Translations under genes and position numbers: made by a program
Shown here: one piece after another, positions 41,750 through 49,939 of the stretch
Numbering within the stretch: the first letter of the stretch is position 1
How the letters are laid out: the number at the start of each line of letters is the position of its first letter
Assembly: GCF_036227225.1 (NCBI RefSeq)
Contig: NZ_CP109444.1
Coordinates: 4,259,501-4,323,500, forward strand
Direction of reading: 5' to 3'
Length of the DNA stretch: 64,000 bases
Source of the DNA: Streptomyces sp. NBC_01478
Lineage (GTDB): Bacteria > Actinomycetota > Actinomycetes > Streptomycetales > Streptomycetaceae
Notes under the pieces: model-generated
What the model was told of the DNA's origin: nothing
The model's input: the letters and a program-made list of their open reading frames with translations, nothing else
Databases searched by the model: none

Positions 41750-42181
41750 CTACTCGGCATCGAGTTGATGGTCCGCCCAGACGAAGCTTTCGGGCAGCAG
41801 GTCGGTGACACGGACGGTTCGGACGCGGTCGCCTGTGCCGACGATGACCTTGAGGGAGGGGAAGTACTCGAGAAGGGCCTGACGGCACCGGCCGCACGGG
41901 GGAACAACCCCCCGGTCGCGGTCGCCCACGGCGACCATCGTGTCCAGCTCGTAGATGCCCTGCGCGGCCGCCGTGCCGATGACGACCAGCTCGGCGCAGG
42001 GGCCTCCCGTGAAGTGGTAGGCGTTCACCGCCGTGACGATCCGGCCGTCCCGGGCGCGGGCCGCGGCCGCCATGGTGTGGTTGTCGCCCCGGCAGCGCGT
42101 GCGCGCGATGTGCGCCGCGGCCTGGATGAGTTCGTGGTCGACGTGGTCGACGGGGTTGCCGTCATGGGTCTGCGTGGTCAT
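41750..42181 (-). CDS. Cytidine/blasticidin-S deaminase-like protein
   Basis: 143 residues from ATG 42181, with GGAGAAG just before. The zinc site of the cytidine deaminase fold is complete: the CAE motif in GGPCAELVVIG (about 58-68) and the PCGRC motif in VVPPCGRCRQALLEYFP (about 92-107). The family contains cytidine deaminases of nucleoside salvage and blasticidin-S deaminase, a resistance enzyme. The sequence has the H/C-A-E variant with Cys (CAE), which suits either. It stands alone. Confidence 0.85.
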   Translation of the reverse strand: MTTQTHDGNPVDHVDHELIQAAAHIARTRCRGDNHTMAAAARARDGRIVTAVNAYHFTGGPCAELVVIGTAAAQGIYELDTMVAVGDRDRGVVPPCGRCRQALLEYFPSLKVIVGTGDRVRTVRVTDLLPESFVWADHQLDAE

Positions 42182-42326
42182 CTTCTCCGCCTTCGTCAGG
42201 TGCCAGGCCGACGGTGACCCGAGTGACGACGGTGTGCAAGCGAATATCGGCGGTGCGCTTGTTCCGCCGGATGATGTCCGGCTGACGCAGCGGCCCAACC
42301 ACCGCTCCGCCCAACCGAATTGAGGC

Positions 42327-42737
42327 CTACGACAGCCGGGCCTCCCCCTCGCCCTCCCCCTCGCCCAGCCCCAACTCCCCGGCCACCTGGCACAACGTCA
42401 CGAAAGACGCCCCCCGCCGCAGCCCCGAAGACCCCGTGTACACCCCGCTCGCCCGAAGGTCGAGGCGGACCGTCCCCGCCCCCTCGTCGAAGGCGATCGA
42501 ACCCCAGACCGTGCGGCTACGGCGGCCCGGGCGCCAGCGGAACCAGATCTCCTCGCGCCCCTTCTCCGCGGTGACGGACGCACGGCCCGACGACTTCAGG
42601 TCCGTGCGGATCCGGTCGGGCCAGCCCACCGAGGGCCGTAGCACGCGGAGTTGGCGGGTCTGGTGGGCGGCGAGGGCATCGGGGATGAGGGTGATGCCGG
42701 ACGTGCGCGCCCGGTGCCGTAGCGACAGCCATGCCAC
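42327..42737 (-). CDS. Hypothetical protein with possible N-terminal membrane helix
   Basis: 136 residues from GTG 42737. The frame is open a further 70 bases upstream to a TGA, and that stretch encodes a hydrophobic helix (AAWAAVTVVWAAVAWLSL). The real start may therefore be a rare CTG near 42803 that gives a membrane-anchored protein. The soluble part has two beta-rich runs (EIWFRWRPGRRSRTVWGSIAFDEG and VRLDLRASGVYTG). It ends in a Gly/Glu repeat (GLGEGEGEGEARLS). The family is not recognised. Codon usage is normal for the window. Confidence 0.5.
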   Translation of the reverse strand: MAWLSLRHRARTSGITLIPDALAAHQTRQLRVLRPSVGWPDRIRTDLKSSGRASVTAEKGREEIWFRWRPGRRSRTVWGSIAFDEGAGTVRLDLRASGVYTGSSGLRRGASFVTLCQVAGELGLGEGEGEGEARLS

Positions 42738-43072
42738 GGCGGCCCATACGACGGTGACGGCGGCCCAGGCCGCGAGGTGTTCCTGTGAGGTGGCCGGCAG
42801 ACCACGACCGTGACGTCACGAATCGGCCTCGGAGGCGGGGTCGTACCAGCCTGAAAGGGCCCAACGCCCCGCGCAATTGCGACAGATGGGGGGAATCCCC
42901 GCCACCCCGCTCCCACCTGCGGCTTTGCCCATCGTGACGAAGCCGTGATGCGATCACCTTCACAGGCTCAACTCATTTCCATCGCAGAGCCCCCATGCCT
43001 AGAGTCACCCCACGACGGGCCCTTGTTCTGGAGCGCAATGCCCAGGGGTCCGTTTCGAATGTGGGGACAAGA
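42738..43072. other. Upstream region of the secreted protein gene
   Basis: About 335 bp. The left part may hold the true start of the - strand hypothetical gene. A possible promoter for the secreted protein is TTTCCA (42976-42981), 18 bp, TAGAGT (43000-43005), which gives a leader of about 60 nt. Confidence 0.4.
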
Positions 43073-43906
43073 ATGAGGAAACTCGCCATCGGCACCGTCC
43101 TGAGCGGTGCCCTGGCCCTGACCGGTCTGGCCGCGCCGCTCGCGCAGGCCGCGACGCCGGCCCTGGTCTTCAGCGGGGTGACGGTCAACAAGGGGAAGGC
43201 GATCGTCGTAGGGACGACCGCGACGGTGAAGGTGCCCGTCACCTACACGCTGACGCGGCCGTCCGACGTGACCATTGACTACAAGACGACCTTCGCCGGG
43301 GTCATGCTCTACCGCGGCTCGCTCGCGGACTCCGACAACGAGCTCGACGCCGGCATGGCTCCGACGTGCACGACGACCGCGTCGACGGACACCACGGTCA
43401 CCGAGTCCTGCTCCGATACGATCGCGATCGACCCCGGGGACAGCCTGTACGAGACGGCCGACGCGACCACCTGGAACGTCGCCGGCGTCTACGCCCACAT
43501 CGACGCCGACCTGGACGACTCGGACGAGCAGATCAGCTACTCCACCGACTTCGCGGCCTGGGGCGGCAAGGGCAAGGTCAAGATCCAGCGCGCCGCCAAG
43601 CTCACCGTCAACGCCTCCCCGGAGCCGGTGAAGAAGGGCAAGACCATCACGGTCACCGGCGCGCTGACGCGGGCGAACTGGGAGACCGGCAAGTACACCG
43701 GTTATGTGTCCCAGCCGGCCAAGTTGCAGTTCCGCGCGAAGAGTTCGAGCACCTACACCACCGTCAAGACGGTCACCTCCACCACCGGCGGTGCGCTGAA
43801 GACGACCGTGAAGGCCGCGCAGGACGGTTACTTCCGCTACGTCTTCGCCGGCACCGCCACCACCGGCGCGGCCACCGCCGCCGGGGACTACATCGACGTT
43901 CAGTAA
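43073..43906 (+). CDS. Secreted protein of unknown function
   Basis: 277 residues from ATG 43073, with GGGGAC before it. The signal peptide (KLAIGTVLSGALALTGLAAPLAQA) cleaves near residue 26. The mature protein is beta-rich with two Ig-like halves: residues 30-165, with two Cys (PTCTTTAS and TESCSD) and an acidic DADLDDSDEQ stretch that could bind calcium; and 175-277 (KLTVNASPEPVKKGKTITVTGALTRANWET, ending in YFRYVFAGTATTGAATAAGDYIDV). Similar Streptomyces proteins are labelled hypothetical or calcium-binding. The substrate or partner is unknown. Confidence 0.75.
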   Translation: MRKLAIGTVLSGALALTGLAAPLAQAATPALVFSGVTVNKGKAIVVGTTATVKVPVTYTLTRPSDVTIDYKTTFAGVMLYRGSLADSDNELDAGMAPTCTTTASTDTTVTESCSDTIAIDPGDSLYETADATTWNVAGVYAHIDADLDDSDEQISYSTDFAAWGGKGKVKIQRAAKLTVNASPEPVKKGKTITVTGALTRANWETGKYTGYVSQPAKLQFRAKSSSTYTTVKTVTSTTGGALKTTVKAAQDGYFRYVFAGTATTGAATAAGDYIDVQ

Positions 43907-43922
43907 CACCGGCACGTCCCCC

Positions 43923-43963
43923 ACCGCCCCCGCAGGTAACGAGTCTGTTGCCTCGGGGGCGGT
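43923..43963. terminator. Terminator after the secreted protein gene
   Basis: A 10-bp perfect stem ACCGCCCCCG / CGGGGGCGGT extends inward through AGGTAAC / GTTGCCT with one mismatch and a one-base bulge. It is followed by CTCTATT. Confidence 0.85.
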
Positions 43964-43968
43964 CTCTA

Positions 43969-43998
43969 TTGACGCCCCCTTCGCCTCGGGCTTACGTT
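43969..43998 (+). promoter_or_regulatory. Promoter of the ROK-sugar operon
   Basis: TTGACG (43969-43974), an 18-bp spacer and TACGTT (43993-43998) form a good housekeeping promoter, with a predicted start near 44005. The palindromic operator begins 6 bp later. Confidence 0.65.
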
Positions 43999-44010
43999 CC
44001 TTCCACCCAA

Positions 44011-44025
44011 TAGGAAACTTTCCTA
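44011..44025. promoter_or_regulatory. ROK operator, perfect 15-bp palindrome
   Basis: TAGGAAACTTTCCTA is symmetric around its central base and lies just after the predicted transcription start. AGGAAA-TTTCCT palindromes are typical targets of ROK repressors in actinobacteria. Position and symmetry support repression of the whole operon. Confidence 0.8.
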
Positions 44026-44084
44026 ACAGTGATCACGTGACACGCTGGGTGGTTCGAGTATTCGAGAGGCAGGTGGCGTACGAC

Positions 44085-45296
44085 ATGGCAGGAACCTCCG
44101 GTACCCCGGGCACCCCCCGCGTCCTGCGCGCCATGAACGACCGCGCCGCCCTCGACCTCCTCCTGGAGCACGGCCCGCTGTCCCGCACCCGGATCGGCAA
44201 GCTCACCGGCCTCTCCAAGCCGACCGCCTCCCAGCTCCTGGCCCGGCTCGAAGCGGCGGGGCTCGTCCTCGCCACCGGGACCAGCGAGGGGCGGCCCGGG
44301 CCCAACGCCCAGTTGTACGTGGTCAATCCGGGCGCCGCGTACGCCGCCGGGCTCGACGTCACGCCGGAGCGCATCCGCGCCGCGGTCGCCGACGTCACCG
44401 GCCGTACGGTGGGCGAGTTCGAGCTCGCCACGCCCGGCCGGCGGCCCGCTCAGCCCGTCGTACGGCAGGTCACGGACGCCCTCGACGGCGCGGTGAAAGC
44501 CGCCGGGCTCGCGCGGGACGACATCCACCGTCTCGTCATCGGCACCCCCGGCGCCTTCGACCCCAACACCGGTCGGCTGCGGTACGCCTCGCACCTGCCG
44601 GGCTGGCACTCCCCCGCGCTGCTCGACGAACTCGCCGCCGCGCTGCCGATGCCGGTGGAGTACGAGAACGACGTCAACCTCGTCGCCATAGCCGAGCAGC
44701 GGCTCGGCGCGGCCCGCGGGCACGGCGACTTCGTGCTGCTGTGGAACGAGGGCGGTCTCGGCGCCGCCCTGGTCCTCGGCGGCCGGCTGCACCGCGGCTG
44801 GACCGGCGGCGCGGGCGAGGTCGGCTTCCTGCCGGTGCCGGGCGCACCCCTGGTCCGCCAGGTGACCAAGGCCAACAGCGGTGGTTACCAGGCACTGGCG
44901 GGCTCGCAGGCCCTGCCCCAACTCGCCCGCGAACTCGGCATCACCGAGATTCCGACGGGTCCGTACGCCGAGGTCGCCGCCGCCCTCGTCGCCACCGCCG
45001 CCGACCACACCAGTGGCCCCCAGCGGCAGCTCCTGGAGATCTACGCGACCCACCTCGCGACCGGTCTCGCCTCGCTCGTCTCCGTGCTCGACCCCGAACT
45101 CGTCGTCCTCAGCGGCGGCTCGCTGTCCGCCGGCGGCGAACCGCTACGCGCCCTCGTCCAGGCCGAGTTGGAGGAGCTGGCGGCATCGCGGCCCCGGCTC
45201 GTCGTCGGCGACGTCCATGAACAGCCCGTGCTGCGCGGCGCGTTGGAAAGCGCCCTGGCAACGACCCGCGACGAGGTCTTCGACACCTCACGCTGA
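44085..45296 (+). CDS. ROK-family transcriptional repressor
   Basis: 403 residues if ATG 44085 is used; an in-frame GTG at 44037 is possible. The N-terminal winged helix is NDRAALDLLLEHGPLSRTRIGKLTGLSKPTASQLLARLEAAGLV (about 16-60). The sugar-kinase-like ROK domain follows, with AAGLDVTPERIRAAVADVTG, the sugar-binding loop YENDVNLVAIAEQRLG and LLWNEGGLGAALVLGGRLHRGWTGGAGEVGF. The Cys-rich zinc motif of ROK proteins is missing. It heads the ABC-sugar operon and probably binds the palindrome at 44011-44025, released by the imported sugar or its phosphate. Confidence 0.92.
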   Translation: MAGTSGTPGTPRVLRAMNDRAALDLLLEHGPLSRTRIGKLTGLSKPTASQLLARLEAAGLVLATGTSEGRPGPNAQLYVVNPGAAYAAGLDVTPERIRAAVADVTGRTVGEFELATPGRRPAQPVVRQVTDALDGAVKAAGLARDDIHRLVIGTPGAFDPNTGRLRYASHLPGWHSPALLDELAAALPMPVEYENDVNLVAIAEQRLGAARGHGDFVLLWNEGGLGAALVLGGRLHRGWTGGAGEVGFLPVPGAPLVRQVTKANSGGYQALAGSQALPQLARELGITEIPTGPYAEVAAALVATAADHTSGPQRQLLEIYATHLATGLASLVSVLDPELVVLSGGSLSAGGEPLRALVQAELEELAASRPRLVVGDVHEQPVLRGALESALATTRDEVFDTSR

Positions 45297-45377
45297 CTCC
45301 CGCACCCCGTACTCCCCCCGCGCACCACCCCTCCCCCTCCTCGCATCCACCCCGCCCCGCCCTTGGGAGACCTTGCC

Positions 45378-46715
45378 ATGCCCGGAATGTCCCGGAAAGC
45401 GGCCACTGCCCTCGCCGCCTCCGCCTCCATCGCCCTCCTCGCCACCGCCTGTACCGGCCAGTCCTCGTCCGGTTCCTCCGACGACGCCTCGAAGGACGTC
45501 ACCATCAACTTCTGGCACGCCTGGAGCGCGGCCTCCGAGCTGAGCGCCGTGAAGTCGCTGGTCGCCGGGTTCGAGAAGGCGCACCCCAACATCCATGTGA
45601 ACGTCGTCGGCAACATGACCGACGACAAGATCAACCAGGCGCTGCGCACCGGCGGCGGCAAGTCGCCCGACGTGATCTCGTCCTTCACGACGAACAACGT
45701 CGGCAAGTTCTGCTCCTCGGGCGCCCTGGTCGATCTCAACCCCTTCTTCAAGAAGGACGGCATCGACCCGGAGACGACGTTCCCCAAGGCGATGAACGAG
45801 TACACCCAGTTCGACGGGAACCGCTGCACCGCCCCCCTGCTGGGCGACGCGTACGGGCTCTACTACAACAAGACGGAGTTCAAGAAGGCCGGCATCACCA
45901 GCCCGCCCAAGACCTGGTCCGAATTCGAGGCCGACGCCAAGAAGTTGACGATCAGCAAGGGCGACTCGTACTCCCAGCTCGGGTTCATGCCGGACTACCA
46001 CGGCTGGGAGACCACGACCGAGCACCTCTTCGCGCAGTTCTCGCCGACGTACTTCGACAAGAGCGGCAAGTCGGCGCTCGCCACCGACCCCGCGTTCAAA
46101 GCCGGATTCACCCTCCAGAAGAAGCTCGTCGACGAACTCGGCGGATTCAAGAAGCTGGAGAGCTACCGCTCCACCCTCGGCGACGAGTGGGGCGACAAGC
46201 ACCCCTTCCACACCGGTCAGGTCGCGATGCAGCTCGACGGTGAGTGGCGGCTCGGGATGGCCACGGCCGCGAATCCCAAGCTGGACATAGGAGTTGCCCC
46301 GCTGCCCGTGCCGGACGACCAGGTCGCCCAGTACGGCAAGGGCTACATCACCGGCACGATCACCGGTATCGCCGCCAACAGCAAGAAGCAGAACGCGGCC
46401 TGGGAGTTCGTCAAGTACATCACCACGGACACGGACGCGGTGGTCGGCTTCTCCAACGCCATCCACAACGTGCCCTCCACCCTCGCCGCCCTCAAGTCCC
46501 CGAAGCTGAAGTACGACCCGCGCTTCAAGACGTTCCTGGACATCGCGTCGAACCAGTACTCGACGACAAGTCCCGCCTCCATCAACGGCGGTGTGTATCT
46601 GACGACGATCCAGAACCTCGGCTACGACTACGAGAGCGGCAAGGTCAAGGACCTCGACTCCGCTCTGAAGAGCACCGCCAAGCAGATCGACACCGACATC
46701 GCGCAGGCGAAGTAG
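45378..46715 (+). CDS. Sugar ABC transporter substrate-binding lipoprotein
   Basis: 445 residues from ATG 45378, with GGGAG about 9 nt before. The signal peptide ends in LLATACTG, a lipobox-like site with Cys near residue 27. The family 1 binding-protein body includes VTINFWHAWSAASELSAVKSLVAGFEKAHPNIHVNVV, PDVISSFTTNNVG, YGLYYNKTEFKKAGI and MQLDGEWRLGMA. It captures an oligosaccharide outside the membrane for the two permeases. No ATPase is encoded in the operon, so a shared MsiK-type ATPase is expected, as is usual in Streptomyces. Confidence 0.93.
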   Translation: MPGMSRKAATALAASASIALLATACTGQSSSGSSDDASKDVTINFWHAWSAASELSAVKSLVAGFEKAHPNIHVNVVGNMTDDKINQALRTGGGKSPDVISSFTTNNVGKFCSSGALVDLNPFFKKDGIDPETTFPKAMNEYTQFDGNRCTAPLLGDAYGLYYNKTEFKKAGITSPPKTWSEFEADAKKLTISKGDSYSQLGFMPDYHGWETTTEHLFAQFSPTYFDKSGKSALATDPAFKAGFTLQKKLVDELGGFKKLESYRSTLGDEWGDKHPFHTGQVAMQLDGEWRLGMATAANPKLDIGVAPLPVPDDQVAQYGKGYITGTITGIAANSKKQNAAWEFVKYITTDTDAVVGFSNAIHNVPSTLAALKSPKLKYDPRFKTFLDIASNQYSTTSPASINGGVYLTTIQNLGYDYESGKVKDLDSALKSTAKQIDTDIAQAK

Positions 46716-46722
46716 CCCCGGA

Positions 46723-47664
46723 ATGAGCACCATTACGCTGGCGTCGAAGCGCCGCAGGTCGGCGCTTCGGACTCTCGCCTTCATGTCGCCCTGGCTGATC
46801 GGCTTCGCGGTCTTCTTCGCGTATCCGCTGATCTCGACGGTCTATTTCTCGTTCATGCACTACGACGGCTTCAAGCCGCCGACGTGGGTGGGGACGAAGA
46901 ACTGGACGTACGTCTTCAAGAACTATCCGTACTTCTGGCCCGCGATGCGCAACACCCTGTGGCTGGTCGTGGTCATGGTCTCGCTGCGGGTCGTGTTCGG
47001 GCTCGGCGTAGGGCTGTTGATCACGAAGATCAAGACGGCGACGGGCGTCTTCCGAACGCTCTTCTACCTGCCGTACCTCGCCCCGCCGGTGGCCGCGACG
47101 ATGGCGTTCGCGTTCCTCCTCAACCCCGGTACCGGGCCGGTGAATTCGATCCTGGAGAAGGTCGGCATCCCGGCCCCGGGCTGGTTCAACGACCCCACCT
47201 GGTCCAAGCCGGCGCTCACCCTGCTCGCCCTCTGGGGCATCGGCGACCTCATGGTCATCTTCATGGCCGCGCTGCTCGACGTCCCCCAAGAGCAGTACGA
47301 GGCGGCCGAGTTGGACGGCGCCTCGGCCTGGCAGCGGTTCCGCTACGTGACGCTCCCGAACATCTCGCCCATCGTGATGTTCGCCGTCGTCACCGGCGTG
47401 ATCCAGACCATGCAGTACTACACACAGCCCCTCATCGCCGGAAAGGTCGCGTCCGGCGTCATCCAGGGCGCCGGCACGCAGTTCGAGCCCGGCTACCCGG
47501 AGAAGTCCACGCTCACCCTTCCCCAGCTCGTCTACAACCTCGGCTTCCAGCGCTTCGACTACGGCTCGGCCTGCGTGGTGGCACTCGTCCTGTTCGCCCT
47601 GTCGATGGTGTTCACCGCGTTCCTGATGCGGCGCCGGGGCGGCCTCAATCTGGCAGGTGACTGA
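46723..47664 (+). CDS. Sugar ABC transporter permease (MalF type)
   Basis: 313 residues starting 7 nt after the binding-protein stop. Six membrane helices are visible, starting with MSPWLIGFAVFFAYPLISTVYFSF. The EAA loop that docks the ATPase is EAAELDGASAWQRFRYVTLP (about 192-211). TGPVNSILEKVGIPAPGWF is the usual periplasmic loop. It pairs with the next permease. Confidence 0.93.
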   Translation: MSTITLASKRRRSALRTLAFMSPWLIGFAVFFAYPLISTVYFSFMHYDGFKPPTWVGTKNWTYVFKNYPYFWPAMRNTLWLVVVMVSLRVVFGLGVGLLITKIKTATGVFRTLFYLPYLAPPVAATMAFAFLLNPGTGPVNSILEKVGIPAPGWFNDPTWSKPALTLLALWGIGDLMVIFMAALLDVPQEQYEAAELDGASAWQRFRYVTLPNISPIVMFAVVTGVIQTMQYYTQPLIAGKVASGVIQGAGTQFEPGYPEKSTLTLPQLVYNLGFQRFDYGSACVVALVLFALSMVFTAFLMRRRGGLNLAGD

Positions 47665-47666
47665 CC

Positions 47667-48560
47667 ATGGCCCAAGTACTCGACAAGCCCGTGGAGTTGA
47701 GGGCGCCGGTGACCCCCGCCGAGCGCGTCGCCCGCCGCAAGGCGCTCATGGAGTGGATCGCCGTCCACTCGCTCGGCGTCGCCGCGGCCCTCTTCTTCAC
47801 ACTCCCCTTCGTGTTCGTGTTCCTGACCTCGCTGATGAGCGACAGCCAGGCACTGAGCCGCGACCTCATCCCGCACACCTGGGAGTGGGGCAACTACAAG
47901 AAGGTCTTCGACACCCCGGGCTTCCTGACCTGGTGGAAGAACACGCTGATCTACGCCGGTCTCGGCACCGTCCTGACCGTCGTGTCGTCGATCCCGGTGG
48001 CGTACGCGCTCGCCAAGTTCCGCTTCCGGGGCCGGAATCTGTCCCTGATGCTGGTCATCTCGATGATGATGCTGCCGCCGCAGGTCGTGATCATCCCCAT
48101 GTACCTGTTCTGGGCCAAGCAGTTGGACCTGTCGGGCACGCTGTGGCCGCTGATCATCCCGATGGCGTTCGGAGATGCTTTTTCCATCTTCCTTCTCCGC
48201 CAGTTCCTGATGACCATCCCGAACGAGTACCTGGACGCGGCGAAGGTGGACGGCTGCGGCGAGTTCAAGACGCTGCTGCGGGTCGTCCTGCCGATGGCGA
48301 AGCCGGGGATCGCGGCCGTCGCGCTCTTCCAGTTCTTCTACGCCTGGAACGACTACTTCGGGCCGCAGATCTACGCGTCCGAGAACCCCGGTGCCTGGAC
48401 GCTGAGTTACGGCCTGGAGTCGTTCAAGGGCGCGCACCACACCGACTGGAATCTCACCATGGCCGCGACCGTGCTGGTCATGGCCCCCGTGATCCTCGTG
48501 TTCTTCTTCGCCCAGAAGGCGTTCGTCGAGGGCGTCACACTCACCGGAGTGAAGGGTTAA
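47667..48560 (+). CDS. Sugar ABC transporter permease (MalG type)
   Basis: 297 residues starting 2 nt after the first permease. Six membrane helices are present. The EAA-type loop is EYLDAAKVDGCGEFKTLLRV (about 187-206) and the C terminus is the usual VEGVTLTGVKG. FLLRQFLMTIPNEYLDAA is the family signature. Confidence 0.93.
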   Translation: MAQVLDKPVELRAPVTPAERVARRKALMEWIAVHSLGVAAALFFTLPFVFVFLTSLMSDSQALSRDLIPHTWEWGNYKKVFDTPGFLTWWKNTLIYAGLGTVLTVVSSIPVAYALAKFRFRGRNLSLMLVISMMMLPPQVVIIPMYLFWAKQLDLSGTLWPLIIPMAFGDAFSIFLLRQFLMTIPNEYLDAAKVDGCGEFKTLLRVVLPMAKPGIAAVALFQFFYAWNDYFGPQIYASENPGAWTLSYGLESFKGAHHTDWNLTMAATVLVMAPVILVFFFAQKAFVEGVTLTGVKG

Positions 48561-48581
48561 CCACGCATGCTGTGCCTTCCC

Positions 48582-48597
48582 GGGGGACGCTTCCCCC
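48582..48597 (+). other. Hairpin between permease and glycosidase genes
   Basis: GGGGGA-CGCT-TCCCCC lies in the 113-bp gap inside the operon. It may attenuate or protect the upstream transporter mRNA, giving more transporter than enzyme. It has no T tract. Confidence 0.4.
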
Positions 48598-48673
48598 AAT
48601 TGCCGCTGCGCGGCGGGCCGGACCCCCGGCAGATGAAGACCGTCACCGGCGCCCGGAAGCGAGGGAACCTCCA

Positions 48674-49939
48674 GTGAAACTCACCGTGGTCGGCGGAGGC
48701 TCGACCTACACACCCGAACTCATCGACGGCTTCGCCCGGTTGAGGGACACCCTGCCCGTCGAGGAACTCGTCCTCGTCGACCCGGCGCCCGAACGCCTGG
48801 AGCTGGTGGGCGGGTTGGCCCGCCGGATCTTCGCGAAGCAGGGGCACCCCGGCAAGATCGTGACGACGTTCGACCTGGACGCCGGCGTCGAGGGCGCCGA
48901 CGCGGTGCTGCTCCAGCTCCGCGTCGGCGGGCAGGCGGCCCGCGAGCAGGACGAGACCTGGCCGCTGGAGTGCGGCTGCGTCGGCCAGGAGACGACCGGT
49001 GCGGGCGGCCTCGCCAAGGCGCTGCGGACCGTGCCGGTGGTCCTCGACATCGCGGAGCGGGTCCGCCGTACGAACCCGGACGCCTGGATCATCGACTTCA
49101 CCAACCCGGTGGGGATCGTGACCCGCGCCCTGCTCCAGGCCGGCCACAAGGCGGTCGGGCTGTGCAACGTGGCGATCGGCTTCCAGCGGAAGTTCGCCGG
49201 ACTCCTCGGGGTCACCCCGGCCGATGTGCACCTCGACCATGTGGGCCTCAACCACCTCACCTGGGAGACCGGTGTGCGGCTAGGCGGTCCCGAGGGCGAG
49301 AACGTCCTGCCCAAGCTGCTCGCCGAGCACGGCGACGACATCGCCGCCGACCTGAGCCTTCCACGCGAACTGCTCGACCGGCTCGGCGTCGTCCCGTCGT
49401 ACTACCTGCGCTACTTCTACGCGCACGACGAGGTCGTACGGGAACTCCGTACGAAGCCGTCGCGGGCCTCCCAAGTGGCCGAGATGGAACGGAACCTGCT
49501 GAAGATGTACGCCGATCCGGCGCTCGACGAGAAGCCCGCGCTGCTCGCCAAGCGCGGCGGGGCCTATTACTCCGAGGCCGCTGTCGACCTGGCCGCCGCG
49601 CTGCTCGGCGGGGGCGGGAGCCCCTACCAGGTGGTGAACACGTACAACAAGGGCACGCTGCCGTTCCTGCCGGACGACGCGGTGATCGAGGTGCAGGCCG
49701 CCATCGGCGCGAAGGGTCCGACTCCGCTTCCCGTGGCCGAAGTCGACCCGCTGTACGCGGGGTTGACGGCCAACGTGACGGCGTACGAGGACCTCGCCCT
49801 GGAGGCCGCGCTGCGCGGTGGCCGGGACCGGGTGTTCAAGGCGCTGCTCTCGCATCCCCTGATCGGCCAGTACGAGTACGCCGAAGCCCTGACCGACCGA
49901 CTGATCGCGCACAACCGGGAGCACCTCGCGTGGGCCTGA
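48674..49939 (+). CDS. GH4 glycosidase, 6-phospho-beta-glucosidase type
   Basis: 421 residues from GTG 48674. The NAD-binding loop is LTVVGGGSTYTPEL at the start. The Mn-binding Cys is in LCNVAIGF (about 172) and the His in DHVGLNHLTWE (about 200). DFTNPVGIVTRALL and RGGAYYSEAAVDL are GH4 signatures. GH4 enzymes use NAD and a metal for an oxidation-elimination mechanism. In PTS systems they cleave phosphorylated beta-disaccharides. Here the transporter is ABC type, so either the kinase downstream supplies the phosphate or the enzyme acts on free sugar. It overlaps the kinase gene by 10 bp. Confidence 0.9.
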   Translation: MKLTVVGGGSTYTPELIDGFARLRDTLPVEELVLVDPAPERLELVGGLARRIFAKQGHPGKIVTTFDLDAGVEGADAVLLQLRVGGQAAREQDETWPLECGCVGQETTGAGGLAKALRTVPVVLDIAERVRRTNPDAWIIDFTNPVGIVTRALLQAGHKAVGLCNVAIGFQRKFAGLLGVTPADVHLDHVGLNHLTWETGVRLGGPEGENVLPKLLAEHGDDIAADLSLPRELLDRLGVVPSYYLRYFYAHDEVVRELRTKPSRASQVAEMERNLLKMYADPALDEKPALLAKRGGAYYSEAAVDLAAALLGGGGSPYQVVNTYNKGTLPFLPDDAVIEVQAAIGAKGPTPLPVAEVDPLYAGLTANVTAYEDLALEAALRGGRDRVFKALLSHPLIGQYEYAEALTDRLIAHNREHLAWA

